This document shows positions 1-7,074 of a stretch of DNA of 11,501 nucleotides, in pieces (the stretch's first letter is position 1; every line of letters begins with the position of its first letter). Both the position numbers and the translations under genes were made by a program. The notes below the pieces were generated by a model. It was not told where the DNA came from, searched no databases, and saw only the letters and a program-made list of their open reading frames with translations. This DNA is from Victivallales bacterium (GTDB taxonomy: Bacteria > Verrucomicrobiota > Lentisphaeria > Oligosphaerales > Oligosphaeraceae). The DNA is taken from positions 1 to 11,501 of the forward strand of contig JAFZZD010000097.1 of assembly GCA_017615955.1 (NCBI GenBank), in the 5' to 3' direction.

Positions 1-1755
1 AAGGTCTGGGGCGAAGCGCAGAAGCCGCTTCTTCTTGCCAAGGCAAAGAAGTTTGACAAGATTGTCAAGGAAATCAACGAATGGAAACCCTCTGACAAGC
101 CAGCCGAGAACCTGGCAAAAGTCAATTATTTCAAGGACAAGATGCTTGCCGAAGAACTGGCGGGCCGCAAGTTCGTGCTTACGCATAACCCCATCACTGC
201 GGATACGCAGATTCCGTTTTTGCCTGAAACGCTGGCGAATCCGCCTGCCTCCATCTCCGTCAGGGCGGCTGGAAACGAATTGCACTGCATGGCCCTGGCA
301 ATCACAAACCTGACCGAGCAGGTGGAGGAATACAGAATTGTCATTAGCGCAATAAACGAGGAAACCTCCGAGAAATGGGTGCTGGAGACCAAGGACGGCA
401 AGAACTACCCGCCTGAAAAAATCACCATGTTCAGGGCAATTCGCGTGAAGGACGGCGAAGAGGCATCCCATGGCCGCCGCTATGATCCGCTGGTGCCAAT
501 GGACGTGTCGCAGACCGTGGTGGTGCCGCCTCGTGAATCGGCTCCCATATTCGTTCAATTCGACACCACGGATGTGGCGCCTGGCGTGTACCAGGGTGTT
601 GTGCGCGTGATTCCATTGGGCGAGGAGGGAACTCTTGAAAAGAAGAATCCCAGTTACAGGGATATCCCCTTTTCCTTTGAGGTGCTGCCGTTCCAGCTTT
701 CCAGGAAGGGAGTCCGCCACTTCATGTACCAGGAGGCCCGCAACAAGGAAGACTTCAAGATAATGGTGGATGCTGGCGTGAATGTATTCCAGATCAATGC
801 CTGGACGGCTTCCTTCAAGTTCGCCGATGATGGTTCCATTATCGCAAAGGACACCAAGAGGATGGAGGAGAAAATCAAGGACTACATGGAGTGGGCGAAG
901 GAATATGGCGTGGAGGACCGGCTTGAGATGTGCCTTCACTATGCCGTCTATTATCATTATATTGAGCGCTTCACCAATAACAAGTTCAAGCCATTCACGC
1001 CAGCATGGGAAAAGGCCTGGGTGAATTGCATGATGGAGTTGGACGCAGTCCGTGAGAAGTGCGGCTTCCCCAACGACAAATGGGTATATGAATTAGAGGA
1101 CGAGCCAAAGGAGACTCGTTTTCCCATATTGATCAGGGCCGCGGAGCTGGCCTGCAAGGCAAAGCCAAGCCTCCGGTTCATGATTACCCTGGGTGCACAT
1201 GAAATATCTTGCGACACGCTTATGAAGTTAGTGCCGTATGTGCACGAGTGGTGCTTCTGGAACATACGCTTCTTCCTCCAGGATGATCTGAAGCCTTTGA
1301 TTGCCAGGCTGCGCAAGGAGAACAAACTTATCTCCACATATACCTGCAATACCAGCATGCGCTCCAGCCTTCAGCTCTACTACCGCCATGTGCCATGGAC
1401 AGTGCCATATTTCAATCTGGGTTCACACAACTTCTACGAGCATTCCACACACAAGTACAGGACCCGCTCATGGCGCGAGGCCACCTGCGGCGAAGTCGTC
1501 ATATACTCCAATGGCCATCCTGTCACCACAATCCGCAACGAATGCCTGAAGTCAGGCCTCATTGACCTGAAATACCTCGCTGTACTGAAACAATGCCAGG
1601 AGAAGGCGGGCAGGGACAGCGAACTTGGCAGGAAAATCGGCTCTTTCATTGAAAAGACAACATACGCCGTTATTATAAATCCCCCTGAAGATCCTCTCCA
1701 TTTCGAGAAGATTCGCGAGGAAATGATAAATCTGATTCTGGAGGCACAGAAATGA
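1..1755 (+). CDS. DUF4091 / GH123-like glycoside hydrolase, 5'-truncated by window edge
   Basis: The frame is open from the first base, so the ATG at 142 is internal and the gene begins upstream of the window; 584 residues are visible. The first ~75 residues are helical and charged. A beta-sandwich domain follows (about 75-230), ending at the motif VLPF. A TIM-barrel-like catalytic domain of the DUF4091/GH123 type fills the rest. Within it an Asp-Glu pair lies in LEDEPKE (D367, E368 of the partial protein), matching the adjacent Asp-Glu used by GH123 beta-N-acetylgalactosaminidases in substrate-assisted hydrolysis. The C-terminal stretch with SGLIDLKYL is typical of the family. It is paralogous to the protein at 3026-5989 along its whole visible length. 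By that alignment roughly 400 N-terminal residues, probably binding modules and a signal peptide, are missing. Its stop overlaps the next start (ATGA), implying translational coupling. The family call is fairly firm; the substrate cannot be read from sequence. Confidence 0.85.
   Translation, partial: KVWGEAQKPLLLAKAKKFDKIVKEINEWKPSDKPAENLAKVNYFKDKMLAEELAGRKFVLTHNPITADTQIPFLPETLANPPASISVRAAGNELHCMALAITNLTEQVEEYRIVISAINEETSEKWVLETKDGKNYPPEKITMFRAIRVKDGEEASHGRRYDPLVPMDVSQTVVVPPRESAPIFVQFDTTDVAPGVYQGVVRVIPLGEEGTLEKKNPSYRDIPFSFEVLPFQLSRKGVRHFMYQEARNKEDFKIMVDAGVNVFQINAWTASFKFADDGSIIAKDTKRMEEKIKDYMEWAKEYGVEDRLEMCLHYAVYYHYIERFTNNKFKPFTPAWEKAWVNCMMELDAVREKCGFPNDKWVYELEDEPKETRFPILIRAAELACKAKPSLRFMITLGAHEISCDTLMKLVPYVHEWCFWNIRFFLQDDLKPLIARLRKENKLISTYTCNTSMRSSLQLYYRHVPWTVPYFNLGSHNFYEHSTHKYRTRSWREATCGEVVIYSNGHPVTTIRNECLKSGLIDLKYLAVLKQCQEKAGRDSELGRKIGSFIEKTTYAVIINPPEDPLHFEKIREEMINLILEAQK
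1740..1744 (+). promoter_or_regulatory. Ribosome binding site of the GH130 gene
   Basis: GGAGG lies 7 nt before the ATG at 1752, inside the last codons of the upstream gene. It supports the overlapping ATGA start and translation coupled to the GH123-like gene. Confidence 0.7.
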
Positions 1756-2756
1756 AAAGTTCAAGCGTACCGCAATTCGAGACACCTTCTTTTGTAAAAA
1801 AGCACCCGGCCAATCCTTTGCTGAAGGCGGACATGGTTCCATATCCGTCCGTGCTCACATTCAATGCGGGCATAACCAAATACAATGGCAAGTATGTGAT
1901 GGTATTCCGCAATGACTACGACATCAGCCCGGAAACGATCTATCAGAAAAGCGGGGAGATCAACCTGGGCCTTGCCACCAGCGACGACGGCATTAACTGG
2001 AGCGTGGCGCCTAAGCCATGCTGGTCCATGAAAACAGATGAGATATGGCGCATCTATGACCCGCGCCTTACTGTGATCGAGGGCAAATGCTATGTCTGCT
2101 TTGCCATGGACACAAATCACGGTCTGCGCGGCGGTGTCGCGGTGACAGAGGACTTCGACAAGTTCGAGATTCTCTCCCTCTCCGCTCCGGACAACCGCAA
2201 CATGGTGCTTTTCCCCGAGAAGATCAATGGCAGGTTCCTTCGCCTGGAACGTCCCTTGCCAGTATATAGCCGCAGCGCGAACCGAAAGGAATCCTTTGAC
2301 CTGTGGGCCTCATATTCGCCTGATTGCCGCTACTGGGGTGACACAACGCTGGTGCTGGGCGCTGAGAAGGTGCCATACGCCAACAGCAAGATCGGCCCGG
2401 GCGCACCGCCAATCAAAACCAAGCATGGCTGGCTTTGCACAATCCACGCAGTGCACAAAGTTGATGCGGACCTGCCTTGCTGGCACCGCGACTGGCGCAA
2501 GGTCTATATGGGCGGCCTTATGCTGCTGGACCTGGAAGACCCCACAAAGATACTCAGCCTGGCAAAGCTGCCGCTTCTGGTTCCAGAGGAGCAATATGAG
2601 ACACACGGCTTCCGAGGCAGCGTCATCTTCCCTGGCGGCATAATCCTTGAGGAAACTGGCGAGGTCAAAATCTACTACGGCTCCGCCGACACAGTGGAAT
2701 GCCTGGCCACCGCCGATGTGGAAGACCTAATCAAGTTTGCAAAGAACGAATATTAA
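1752..2756 (+). CDS. GH130 family beta-mannoside phosphorylase/hydrolase
   Basis: A 334-residue five-bladed beta-propeller enzyme of glycoside hydrolase family 130. This family contains phosphorylases that act on beta-mannosides (such as mannosyl-glucose or mannosyl-N-acetylglucosamine) and some hydrolases. Visible hallmarks are FNAGITKYNGKYVMVFR (37-53), IYDPRL with the likely catalytic Asp D103, the KINGRFLRLERP stretch (157-168), KIGPGAPPI (213-221), CTIHAVHK (229-236), the DLEDPTKIL blade motif (260-268) and YYGSADTVECLATAD (308-322). The length is normal for the family. The N-terminus has no signal peptide, so action in the cytoplasm on imported products is likely. It overlaps the upstream GH123-like gene by 4 bp and has a strong ribosome binding site. 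H232 and the preserved Arg/Lys positions are compatible with a phosphate-using enzyme, but phosphorylase versus hydrolase is not settled by sight. Confidence 0.9.
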   Translation: MKSSSVPQFETPSFVKKHPANPLLKADMVPYPSVLTFNAGITKYNGKYVMVFRNDYDISPETIYQKSGEINLGLATSDDGINWSVAPKPCWSMKTDEIWRIYDPRLTVIEGKCYVCFAMDTNHGLRGGVAVTEDFDKFEILSLSAPDNRNMVLFPEKINGRFLRLERPLPVYSRSANRKESFDLWASYSPDCRYWGDTTLVLGAEKVPYANSKIGPGAPPIKTKHGWLCTIHAVHKVDADLPCWHRDWRKVYMGGLMLLDLEDPTKILSLAKLPLLVPEEQYETHGFRGSVIFPGGIILEETGEVKIYYGSADTVECLATADVEDLIKFAKNEY

Positions 2757-2779
2757 CCACTTTTTTAATCCATAGAGGC

Positions 2780-2991
2780 AATTTCAAAACTATCGTGCCA
2801 AGCCGCAAACTATCGTAGCCGCGTGCCAAGCCGCAAACTATCGTAGCCGCGTGCCAAGCCGCAAACTATCGTAGCCGCTGGCTTCAGCCAGCGGGAAAAA
2901 CAGGCTTTGCCAGGAGTTTTGCAATTACCTCTCTTGGCATGGCAAGCCATTCCCGCTGGCGTTTGCGTCTTGCTGTGATAGTTTTGAAATT
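2780..2991. repeat. 212-bp palindromic intergenic element with 15-bp terminal inverted repeats
   Basis: This element fills most of the 269-bp gap between the GH130 and the second GH123-like gene. Its ends are a perfect 15-bp inverted pair (AATTTCAAAACTATC at 2780-2794; its complement at 2977-2991). Inside is a second perfect 11-bp pair (GCCAGCGGGAA at 2887-2897; TTCCCGCTGGC at 2950-2960). The 16 nt next to each terminal repeat are also partly complementary, sharing CGCAAAC/GTTTGCG (2804-2810 and 2961-2967). The left arm is 76 nt longer than the right: two extra copies of a 28-bp unit plus 20 nt. A perfect 8-bp stem with a TTCA loop (2875-2894) sits in the middle. No ORF lies within it. It resembles a MITE- or REP-like non-coding repeat; it could also act as an RNA processing or termination structure between the genes. 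Confidence 0.7.
2795..2878. repeat. Three perfect tandem copies of a 28-bp unit
   Basis: The copies occupy 2795-2822, 2823-2850 and 2851-2878 and are identical base for base. Each begins GTGCCAAGCC and ends CGTAGCCGC. No spacers separate them. The identity points to recent slippage or unequal exchange in the left arm of the palindromic element. Confidence 0.95.
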
Positions 2992-3011
2992 AGCTTTGTG
3001 GATAACAACTT

Positions 3012-3016
3012 GAGGG
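3012..3016 (+). promoter_or_regulatory. Ribosome binding site of the 987-aa exported hydrolase
   Basis: GAGGG lies 9 nt before the ATG at 3026. It supports that start, which also gives a good signal-peptide-like N-terminus. No clear promoter is visible between the palindromic element and this site. Confidence 0.5.
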
Positions 3017-3025
3017 CAAAACGCA

Positions 3026-5989
3026 ATGAAAAAGCAACTTGTGATTATTCTGGTGAGCATCCTGTTCGGGGCGCTATTGCTGAAAGGGGCCAATCTAGTG
3101 CAGGACTATGGCTTTGACTCCGAGGCCAGCGAGGAATGTTTCTATGTGCAGAACATGAATGGCTCGGTCAAGGTGACCCGCATCACGGAGGACATGACCT
3201 GGAACAAGTGCCTGAAGATGGAGGTGGTGGCCATAAGGGACATGGATGGCCGCAAGCTGCTTTCCAGCGAACTGGTGTTTGGCAAGACCAATGGCAAGCC
3301 TGGCTTTGTGGTGGAGCCGAACACTGTCTATAACTACAGTTTTGACTTCAGGGGCAATCAGATGGTGTCTCTGCATGTGGGCCTTGACCCCGAAGGCAAG
3401 CCCGAATGGAAGCGCAGCAAGACCAATATCCGCCCCAATCCACAGACTGCAAATCCAAACGAGCAGAATTGGAGTTCCGTGAAGGGCACGTTCAAAACCA
3501 ATGGGGACGCCAAGTACCTGCGTTTCCGAATAACATTCTGGGCGGACAGCAAGCAGCAGAGCAATTTCACAACCAAGGTGGGCAACTATATCCTGCTGGA
3601 CAATGTGAGGATTGAAAAGCGCCCCTCCCTTGATGACGCGTCTTCCGCGCCGTCAAAGGCATCTGCTCTTCCACGCAAAGACGCCTATCTGATGAACTCA
3701 ACTGCCCAGGTTGCTTTCAAGGTGGTTCAGAATCCCTGGTTCAAGGGCATAGTTGATGTGCCTGGCGCAATCACCTGGCAGGACAAGGGCAAAAGCATAG
3801 TTTGCAAGGTTGCATACGACGAACCCGCCAACGGCAGTCATTCCCACAGCAAGAAGCCAAAACCCACGGCGCAGAATGGCAAGGCCATCTGGAATGACAA
3901 TGTGGCAGAGGTGTTCTTATCAATGGATGCCAAAGACAAGGAATATGTGCAGTTCGCATGCTCGGCCTCTGGCGGGCGGTGCCGCATTGTCAATGGAAAG
4001 GAGGACGATGCACTTGAGAAGTGGTCCGCCTCTTTCCAAAGTCAGAATGGCAAGTGCGAATACACATTTGAAATACCCTATTCCCTGATCGGGTGCAAAG
4101 CGGGGCCCGCGCCAGGCACGCTGATCAAGTTCAACGCGGGAATCAACCACAACCGAATACCATACGGATTTGCCCCCACCAAGACTGGCTTCAGCGATGT
4201 GTCAAACTTTGTCCTTCTCGGAGTTGGAGGAATAGAGGACTACCAGAAAGCCGTGCTTACCCAAATCAAAAAGGATGCGCCAGAGAGTATGCTGGCAAAG
4301 ATTGATGCCTTTTCCAAGGCAAAGTTCAATGACCTCGCATCTGCAATTCTTGCGGCGGAGACGCTGAAAAGCCAAATCATCTCGGCGAAAATGGGAAGTG
4401 CCCCCTTTGTGCTGGCGCGTCTGCCCCTTAACGGCAACTTTTCCGCACCGCTGGAAGTTGGCCTGGAAAATGTGGTGAAAGAGGAAATAAAACTCAAGGC
4501 CGCTGGCAAGGAAATCGCAATGGTGCCATTGGTCATAGTGAACTGCACTGCCAGGACTGCAAGCTACAGAGTGCTTGTGCATGATGATGCGAAAAACTTC
4601 TATGAGCACGAGAACCATACGCTGAATGGCGACTTCCCGCCAGAAAACATTATCTTGCGGGAGGGCATACAGGCCAAGGATTCGGATGCTGGCAAGCCAG
4701 GTGTCCTCTTTGACGCATTGCCTCGCCTAAACGAGGCGCAGGTTGTGACGGCGGCGGCAGGCGAGGCCGCACTCGTATGGCTGGAATTGGACGCAACTGG
4801 CGTAAAGCCTGGCAAATACGCTGGCTTCGTGCGTGTGATACCCCTGTCGGAACCCGCCGTGCACAATGTCAGATTCTACAAAGGCGAGATACGTGATTAC
4901 CCCATTTCACTTGAGGTGCTGCCCTTTGAACTGCCCGCGCCGCGTCCAGGCTGGCTGTGCAGCTCCGCCGGCACGAATGACCATCTGAAATACATGCTGC
5001 AGATTGGGCCTGGGCGCGTCCACGTAACGCCGTATTTGTTCAAGCAAAAGTTCAACTTGCAGGGCGATTTGATAGATGACAATGGCTCGACTGAACGTGC
5101 CGTCGCCGCATTCCGACATGTCATTGAGCAATATCGCCAGCTCAATGCAATGCATGTCAAGCGCAAAATCTTATATGGCTACAGCGTATATCGTGTGTTT
5201 GCCAAAGTCTCAATGCCGAAGGGAATGAAGGAATTGACGCCTGAATGGGAGAACTGCTGGAGAAATCATCTGAAGTCAGTGCGCAATGCCATCATTAAAA
5301 GCGGCGTCGGCATGGATGAGGTGGCCTTCGAGGTATTCGACGAACCAAGGGGCAGGGACTTTGAACTGGTGCTGAAAGCCACCCAGATTATGCGGGAGAC
5401 CTTGCCTGACGCAATTTTGCTCATGACCTGGCCTTGTCAGAATTTTGAGTTTACGGCAGATATGATAAAGCATTTCGATGACTTGCTGGATGAGCAGGTC
5501 TATCACTGGCAGCTGGGCAGAGACCCAGCATATCGCCCGCTGATTCATAAGAATGCAGCCAGAAAGGGTAAAATAGTGGGACTATATCAATGCAGCACCA
5601 TGATTCGCGAGGATTTGCACAACTATTACCGTCTGCATCCATGGCGAATAGTCGATGCCCATGGTAATATGCTTGACATCTACCAGTTCAGCAATATGCA
5701 CTGGGGAAAATGCGGAGCCACGGACTGGAAAAGCATTCCCAGCGGGGCAATCGTGTACCGCTCTGCCAATCACTGCATCCCCAGCATACGCTTCATGATG
5801 CTGCGTAGAGGAGTGGATGACATCCGCTATCTGGATGCGCTCAAGCCCTACGCCAAAAATGCAGATGTGGCGAACTTCCTGAAAGACGCCCCGCAGCGTG
5901 TGCTGAATGCCACCCAGGATGCAAGCATGCCGGATCAAATGCGCGATGAAGTGATAAAGCTGCTGAAGAAGTACCAGAAAGGCATGTAA
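3026..5989 (+). CDS. Exported multi-domain GH123-like (DUF4091) glycoside hydrolase with CBM-like modules
   Basis: A 987-residue protein. Residues 1-22 (two lysines, then a long hydrophobic run) look like a signal peptide, though the cleavage site is not ideal. About 25-200 forms a jelly-roll-like module ending ILLDNVRIEK, as in CBM4/9-type binding domains. About 225-400 resembles a CBM9/DOMON-type module, with WNDNVAEVFLSMD followed by an FEIPYSLIG strand. A helical linker spans ~405-455. A beta-sandwich (~463-635) ends in VLPFELP, and the catalytic DUF4091 domain runs ~640-985. The Asp-Glu dyad of GH123 is seen in FEVFDEPRG (D772, E773), and RRGVDDIRYLDAL is the family's C-terminal signature. 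It is a paralogue of the truncated protein at the left edge. It is separated from the GH130 gene by the palindromic element and may have its own promoter. Likely role: attack on an amino-sugar-containing or other complex glycan outside the cytoplasm; the substrate is unknown. Confidence 0.85.
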   Translation: MKKQLVIILVSILFGALLLKGANLVQDYGFDSEASEECFYVQNMNGSVKVTRITEDMTWNKCLKMEVVAIRDMDGRKLLSSELVFGKTNGKPGFVVEPNTVYNYSFDFRGNQMVSLHVGLDPEGKPEWKRSKTNIRPNPQTANPNEQNWSSVKGTFKTNGDAKYLRFRITFWADSKQQSNFTTKVGNYILLDNVRIEKRPSLDDASSAPSKASALPRKDAYLMNSTAQVAFKVVQNPWFKGIVDVPGAITWQDKGKSIVCKVAYDEPANGSHSHSKKPKPTAQNGKAIWNDNVAEVFLSMDAKDKEYVQFACSASGGRCRIVNGKEDDALEKWSASFQSQNGKCEYTFEIPYSLIGCKAGPAPGTLIKFNAGINHNRIPYGFAPTKTGFSDVSNFVLLGVGGIEDYQKAVLTQIKKDAPESMLAKIDAFSKAKFNDLASAILAAETLKSQIISAKMGSAPFVLARLPLNGNFSAPLEVGLENVVKEEIKLKAAGKEIAMVPLVIVNCTARTASYRVLVHDDAKNFYEHENHTLNGDFPPENIILREGIQAKDSDAGKPGVLFDALPRLNEAQVVTAAAGEAALVWLELDATGVKPGKYAGFVRVIPLSEPAVHNVRFYKGEIRDYPISLEVLPFELPAPRPGWLCSSAGTNDHLKYMLQIGPGRVHVTPYLFKQKFNLQGDLIDDNGSTERAVAAFRHVIEQYRQLNAMHVKRKILYGYSVYRVFAKVSMPKGMKELTPEWENCWRNHLKSVRNAIIKSGVGMDEVAFEVFDEPRGRDFELVLKATQIMRETLPDAILLMTWPCQNFEFTADMIKHFDDLLDEQVYHWQLGRDPAYRPLIHKNAARKGKIVGLYQCSTMIREDLHNYYRLHPWRIVDAHGNMLDIYQFSNMHWGKCGATDWKSIPSGAIVYRSANHCIPSIRFMMLRRGVDDIRYLDALKPYAKNADVANFLKDAPQRVLNATQDASMPDQMRDEVIKLLKKYQKGM

Positions 5990-6014
5990 TTTACTTTGGA
6001 TTTCCATGCGCCGG

Positions 6015-6181
6015 GGCGTCCGTATGAGCGCCGAAGCGGCGCTCACTCAGGTTGAAAAACTCACAAGGCAAAGTCCTTGAATTTTCCGCACGGGTTGGCC
6101 AACCTGTGCGGAGACACCTGAACCCTGCCCTGTAGGTTGCTCAACCTGAGTGAGCGCCGCTTCGGCGCTCATACGGACGCC
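6015..6181. repeat. 167-bp concentric palindromic element with perfect 41-bp inverted arms
   Basis: The arms at 6015-6055 and 6141-6181 are perfectly complementary over 41 bp. Each arm is itself a hairpin: TGAGCGCC and GGCGCTCA (8-bp stem, 5-nt loop) at 6025-6045 and again at 6151-6171. In the exact centre (6085-6112) lies a 28-nt palindrome running from TCCGCAC to GTGCGGA, with GGTTGGCCAACC in the middle and only one G-T mismatch. The flanks between core and arms (6056-6084, 6113-6140) are not complementary. There is no ORF. It fits a non-autonomous MITE/REP-like element; as RNA it would fold into a strong structure that could also serve as terminator or 3'-end protector for the upstream gene, although no T-tract follows. 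Confidence 0.8.
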
Positions 6182-6210
6182 ACGACCGCGCTTACATGGA
6201 ACCTCAACCT

Positions 6211-6238
6211 TTGACCTGCGAATTTGCAATTATATGTA
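6211..6238 (+). promoter_or_regulatory. Possible sigma-70-type promoter before coaE
   Basis: TTGACC (6211-6216) is a five-of-six match to the -35 box, followed after 16 nt by a weak -10, TATGTA (6233-6238). An overlapping alternative is TTGCAA (6224-6229) with TAAATT (6246-6251). The area is AT-rich and directly follows the palindromic element, where a promoter for coaE is expected. Eye-level call only. Confidence 0.22.
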
Positions 6239-6269
6239 TTTGTCTTAAATTATGCCCCAGTTTTTGATG

Positions 6270-6352
6270 GCAGGCCTTGTGAATGCCTGCTAATCACGTT
6301 GCAGGTCCTTTAATGGAATATCTTTGCATTCGAAAATTAAACTAGCCTGCAA
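6270..6352 (+). other. coaE leader with four alternately complementary segments
   Basis: Four short segments can pair in two exclusive ways: GCAGGC (6270-6275), GCCTGC (6285-6290), GCAGGT (6301-6306) and GCCTGC (6345-6350). Segment 1 pairs with 2 and segment 3 with 4 (the latter extended to TTGCAGG/CCTGCAA, 7 bp), or segment 2 with 3. This layout is reminiscent of attenuators, but no T-tract follows and the stems are short, so chance is possible. Nothing else is visible in 6253-6381. Confidence 0.25.
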
Positions 6353-6381
6353 TTTCCTACGATTTTCTGGAATTGAATCAG

Positions 6382-6969
6382 ATGGCATTGATCGCTGTAA
6401 CTGGCGGCATTGGCGCTGGAAAGACCACGCTGATGCATAAATTCCTTGCACTTGGCCAATCAACTGCTGACGCTGACGACATTGCACACAATCTGTACGA
6501 ACCCGGGCGAGAGGCATATCTTCGTATGGTTGAACGCTGGGGAAAAGGCATATTGCTGGATGATGGACGCATATCTAGGTCAGTAGTTGCGGGCATTGTC
6601 TTCACCAGGCATTCTGAACTGGAATGGCTGAATGCATTGCTTCATCCGCTGGCCCGCAGGGAGATACGGGAACTTTCCCGCGGAAAAACGCTTTTCTGCG
6701 CCATACCTCTTTTGTATGAGGGCGGCTGGGAGAAGGACTGTGATGCCGTGGTGGCCGTATGGTGCCCGAAGGACGTGCAGTATTCTCGGTTGCGGCAGCG
6801 CGGTTGGGATGACAATGAAATCAGAAGACGTCTGGAAAGTCAGATTTCCATGGATGAGAAAATGGTCAGGGCAGATTATGCCATAATTACAGATTGCGAC
6901 TGGAATTGCCTTGAGAGGCAATGCAGGTATTTGCTGGATGACCTAGGCATAACAGTTTCCAGTAATTGA
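6382..6969 (+). CDS. coaE: Dephospho-CoA kinase (CoaE)
   Basis: It phosphorylates the 3'-hydroxyl of the ribose in dephospho-CoA with ATP, the last step of coenzyme A synthesis in the cytoplasm. The 195-residue length is normal. The P-loop GGIGAGKT (8-15) starts right at the N-terminus, as in the family. DADD (30-33) matches the substrate-site DxD region, and the family motifs LLHP, PLLYE (109-113) and QxxRLxxR (133-140) follow in order; DYAIITD near the end matches the usual adenine-side strand. I chose the ATG at 6382 because it gives the classical short lead into the P-loop. A TTG at 6373 in the same frame would add three residues, and neither start has a strong ribosome binding site. It lies 105 bp before rho; a coaE-rho order is known from Chlamydia, which supports a PVC origin. 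Confidence 0.95.
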   Translation: MALIAVTGGIGAGKTTLMHKFLALGQSTADADDIAHNLYEPGREAYLRMVERWGKGILLDDGRISRSVVAGIVFTRHSELEWLNALLHPLARREIRELSRGKTLFCAIPLLYEGGWEKDCDAVVAVWCPKDVQYSRLRQRGWDDNEIRRRLESQISMDEKMVRADYAIITDCDWNCLERQCRYLLDDLGITVSSN

Positions 6970-7004
6970 AACAGGGTTTTCTACATTAAGTTTTTCCATA
7001 AAAT

Positions 7005-7038
7005 GCGACATTGATGTCGCGTCAGAGGCAAAAGCCTC
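7005..7038 (+). other. Two tandem small hairpins in the rho leader
   Basis: GCGACA-TTGA-TGTCGC (7005-7020) and GAGGC-AAAA-GCCTC (7025-7038) stand four bases apart, about 36 nt before the rho start. Neither is followed by a T-tract, so they are not intrinsic terminators. They may structure the rho 5' leader, or the first may mark the coaE 3' end. Confidence 0.4.
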
Positions 7039-7066
7039 ATCATAGATATAAAGCAATAAATTAGTC

Positions 7067-7072
7067 AGGTGA
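7067..7072 (+). promoter_or_regulatory. Ribosome binding site that favours the ATG start of rho
   Basis: AGGTGA lies just before the ATG at 7075. The GTG at 7069 sits inside this purine-rich motif and has no ribosome binding site of its own, so ATG 7075 is the better start even though the spacing is short. Confidence 0.4.
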
Positions 7073-7074
7073 AA

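Noticed and set aside
142..1755. The first gene as a complete 537-residue protein starting at ATG 142
   Set aside because: The frame is open back to base 1, the residues before ATG 142 align with the helical linker of the paralogue, and no ribosome binding site precedes this ATG.
2795..2878. A small CRISPR array (28-bp repeats, a size common for CRISPR)
   Set aside because: The three copies are directly adjacent with no spacers, no cas genes are present, and the unit is part of a larger palindromic element.
2984..3006. Promoter for the 987-aa hydrolase using TTGAAA and GATAAC
   Set aside because: The spacing between the two boxes is far too short (11 nt), and the -35-like bases are part of the terminal inverted repeat.
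5582..6046. Open frame of 154 codons on the - strand ending over the 41-bp arm
   Set aside because: Most of it is antisense to the conserved C-terminal catalytic domain of the GH123-like protein, and its start lies inside the palindromic element.
6015..6181. A strong intrinsic terminator for the 3026-5989 gene
   Set aside because: The stem is far longer than usual terminators, begins 26 nt after the stop, contains self-folding arms, and no T-tract follows at 6182. A processing or termination role is possible, but the standard terminator form is absent.
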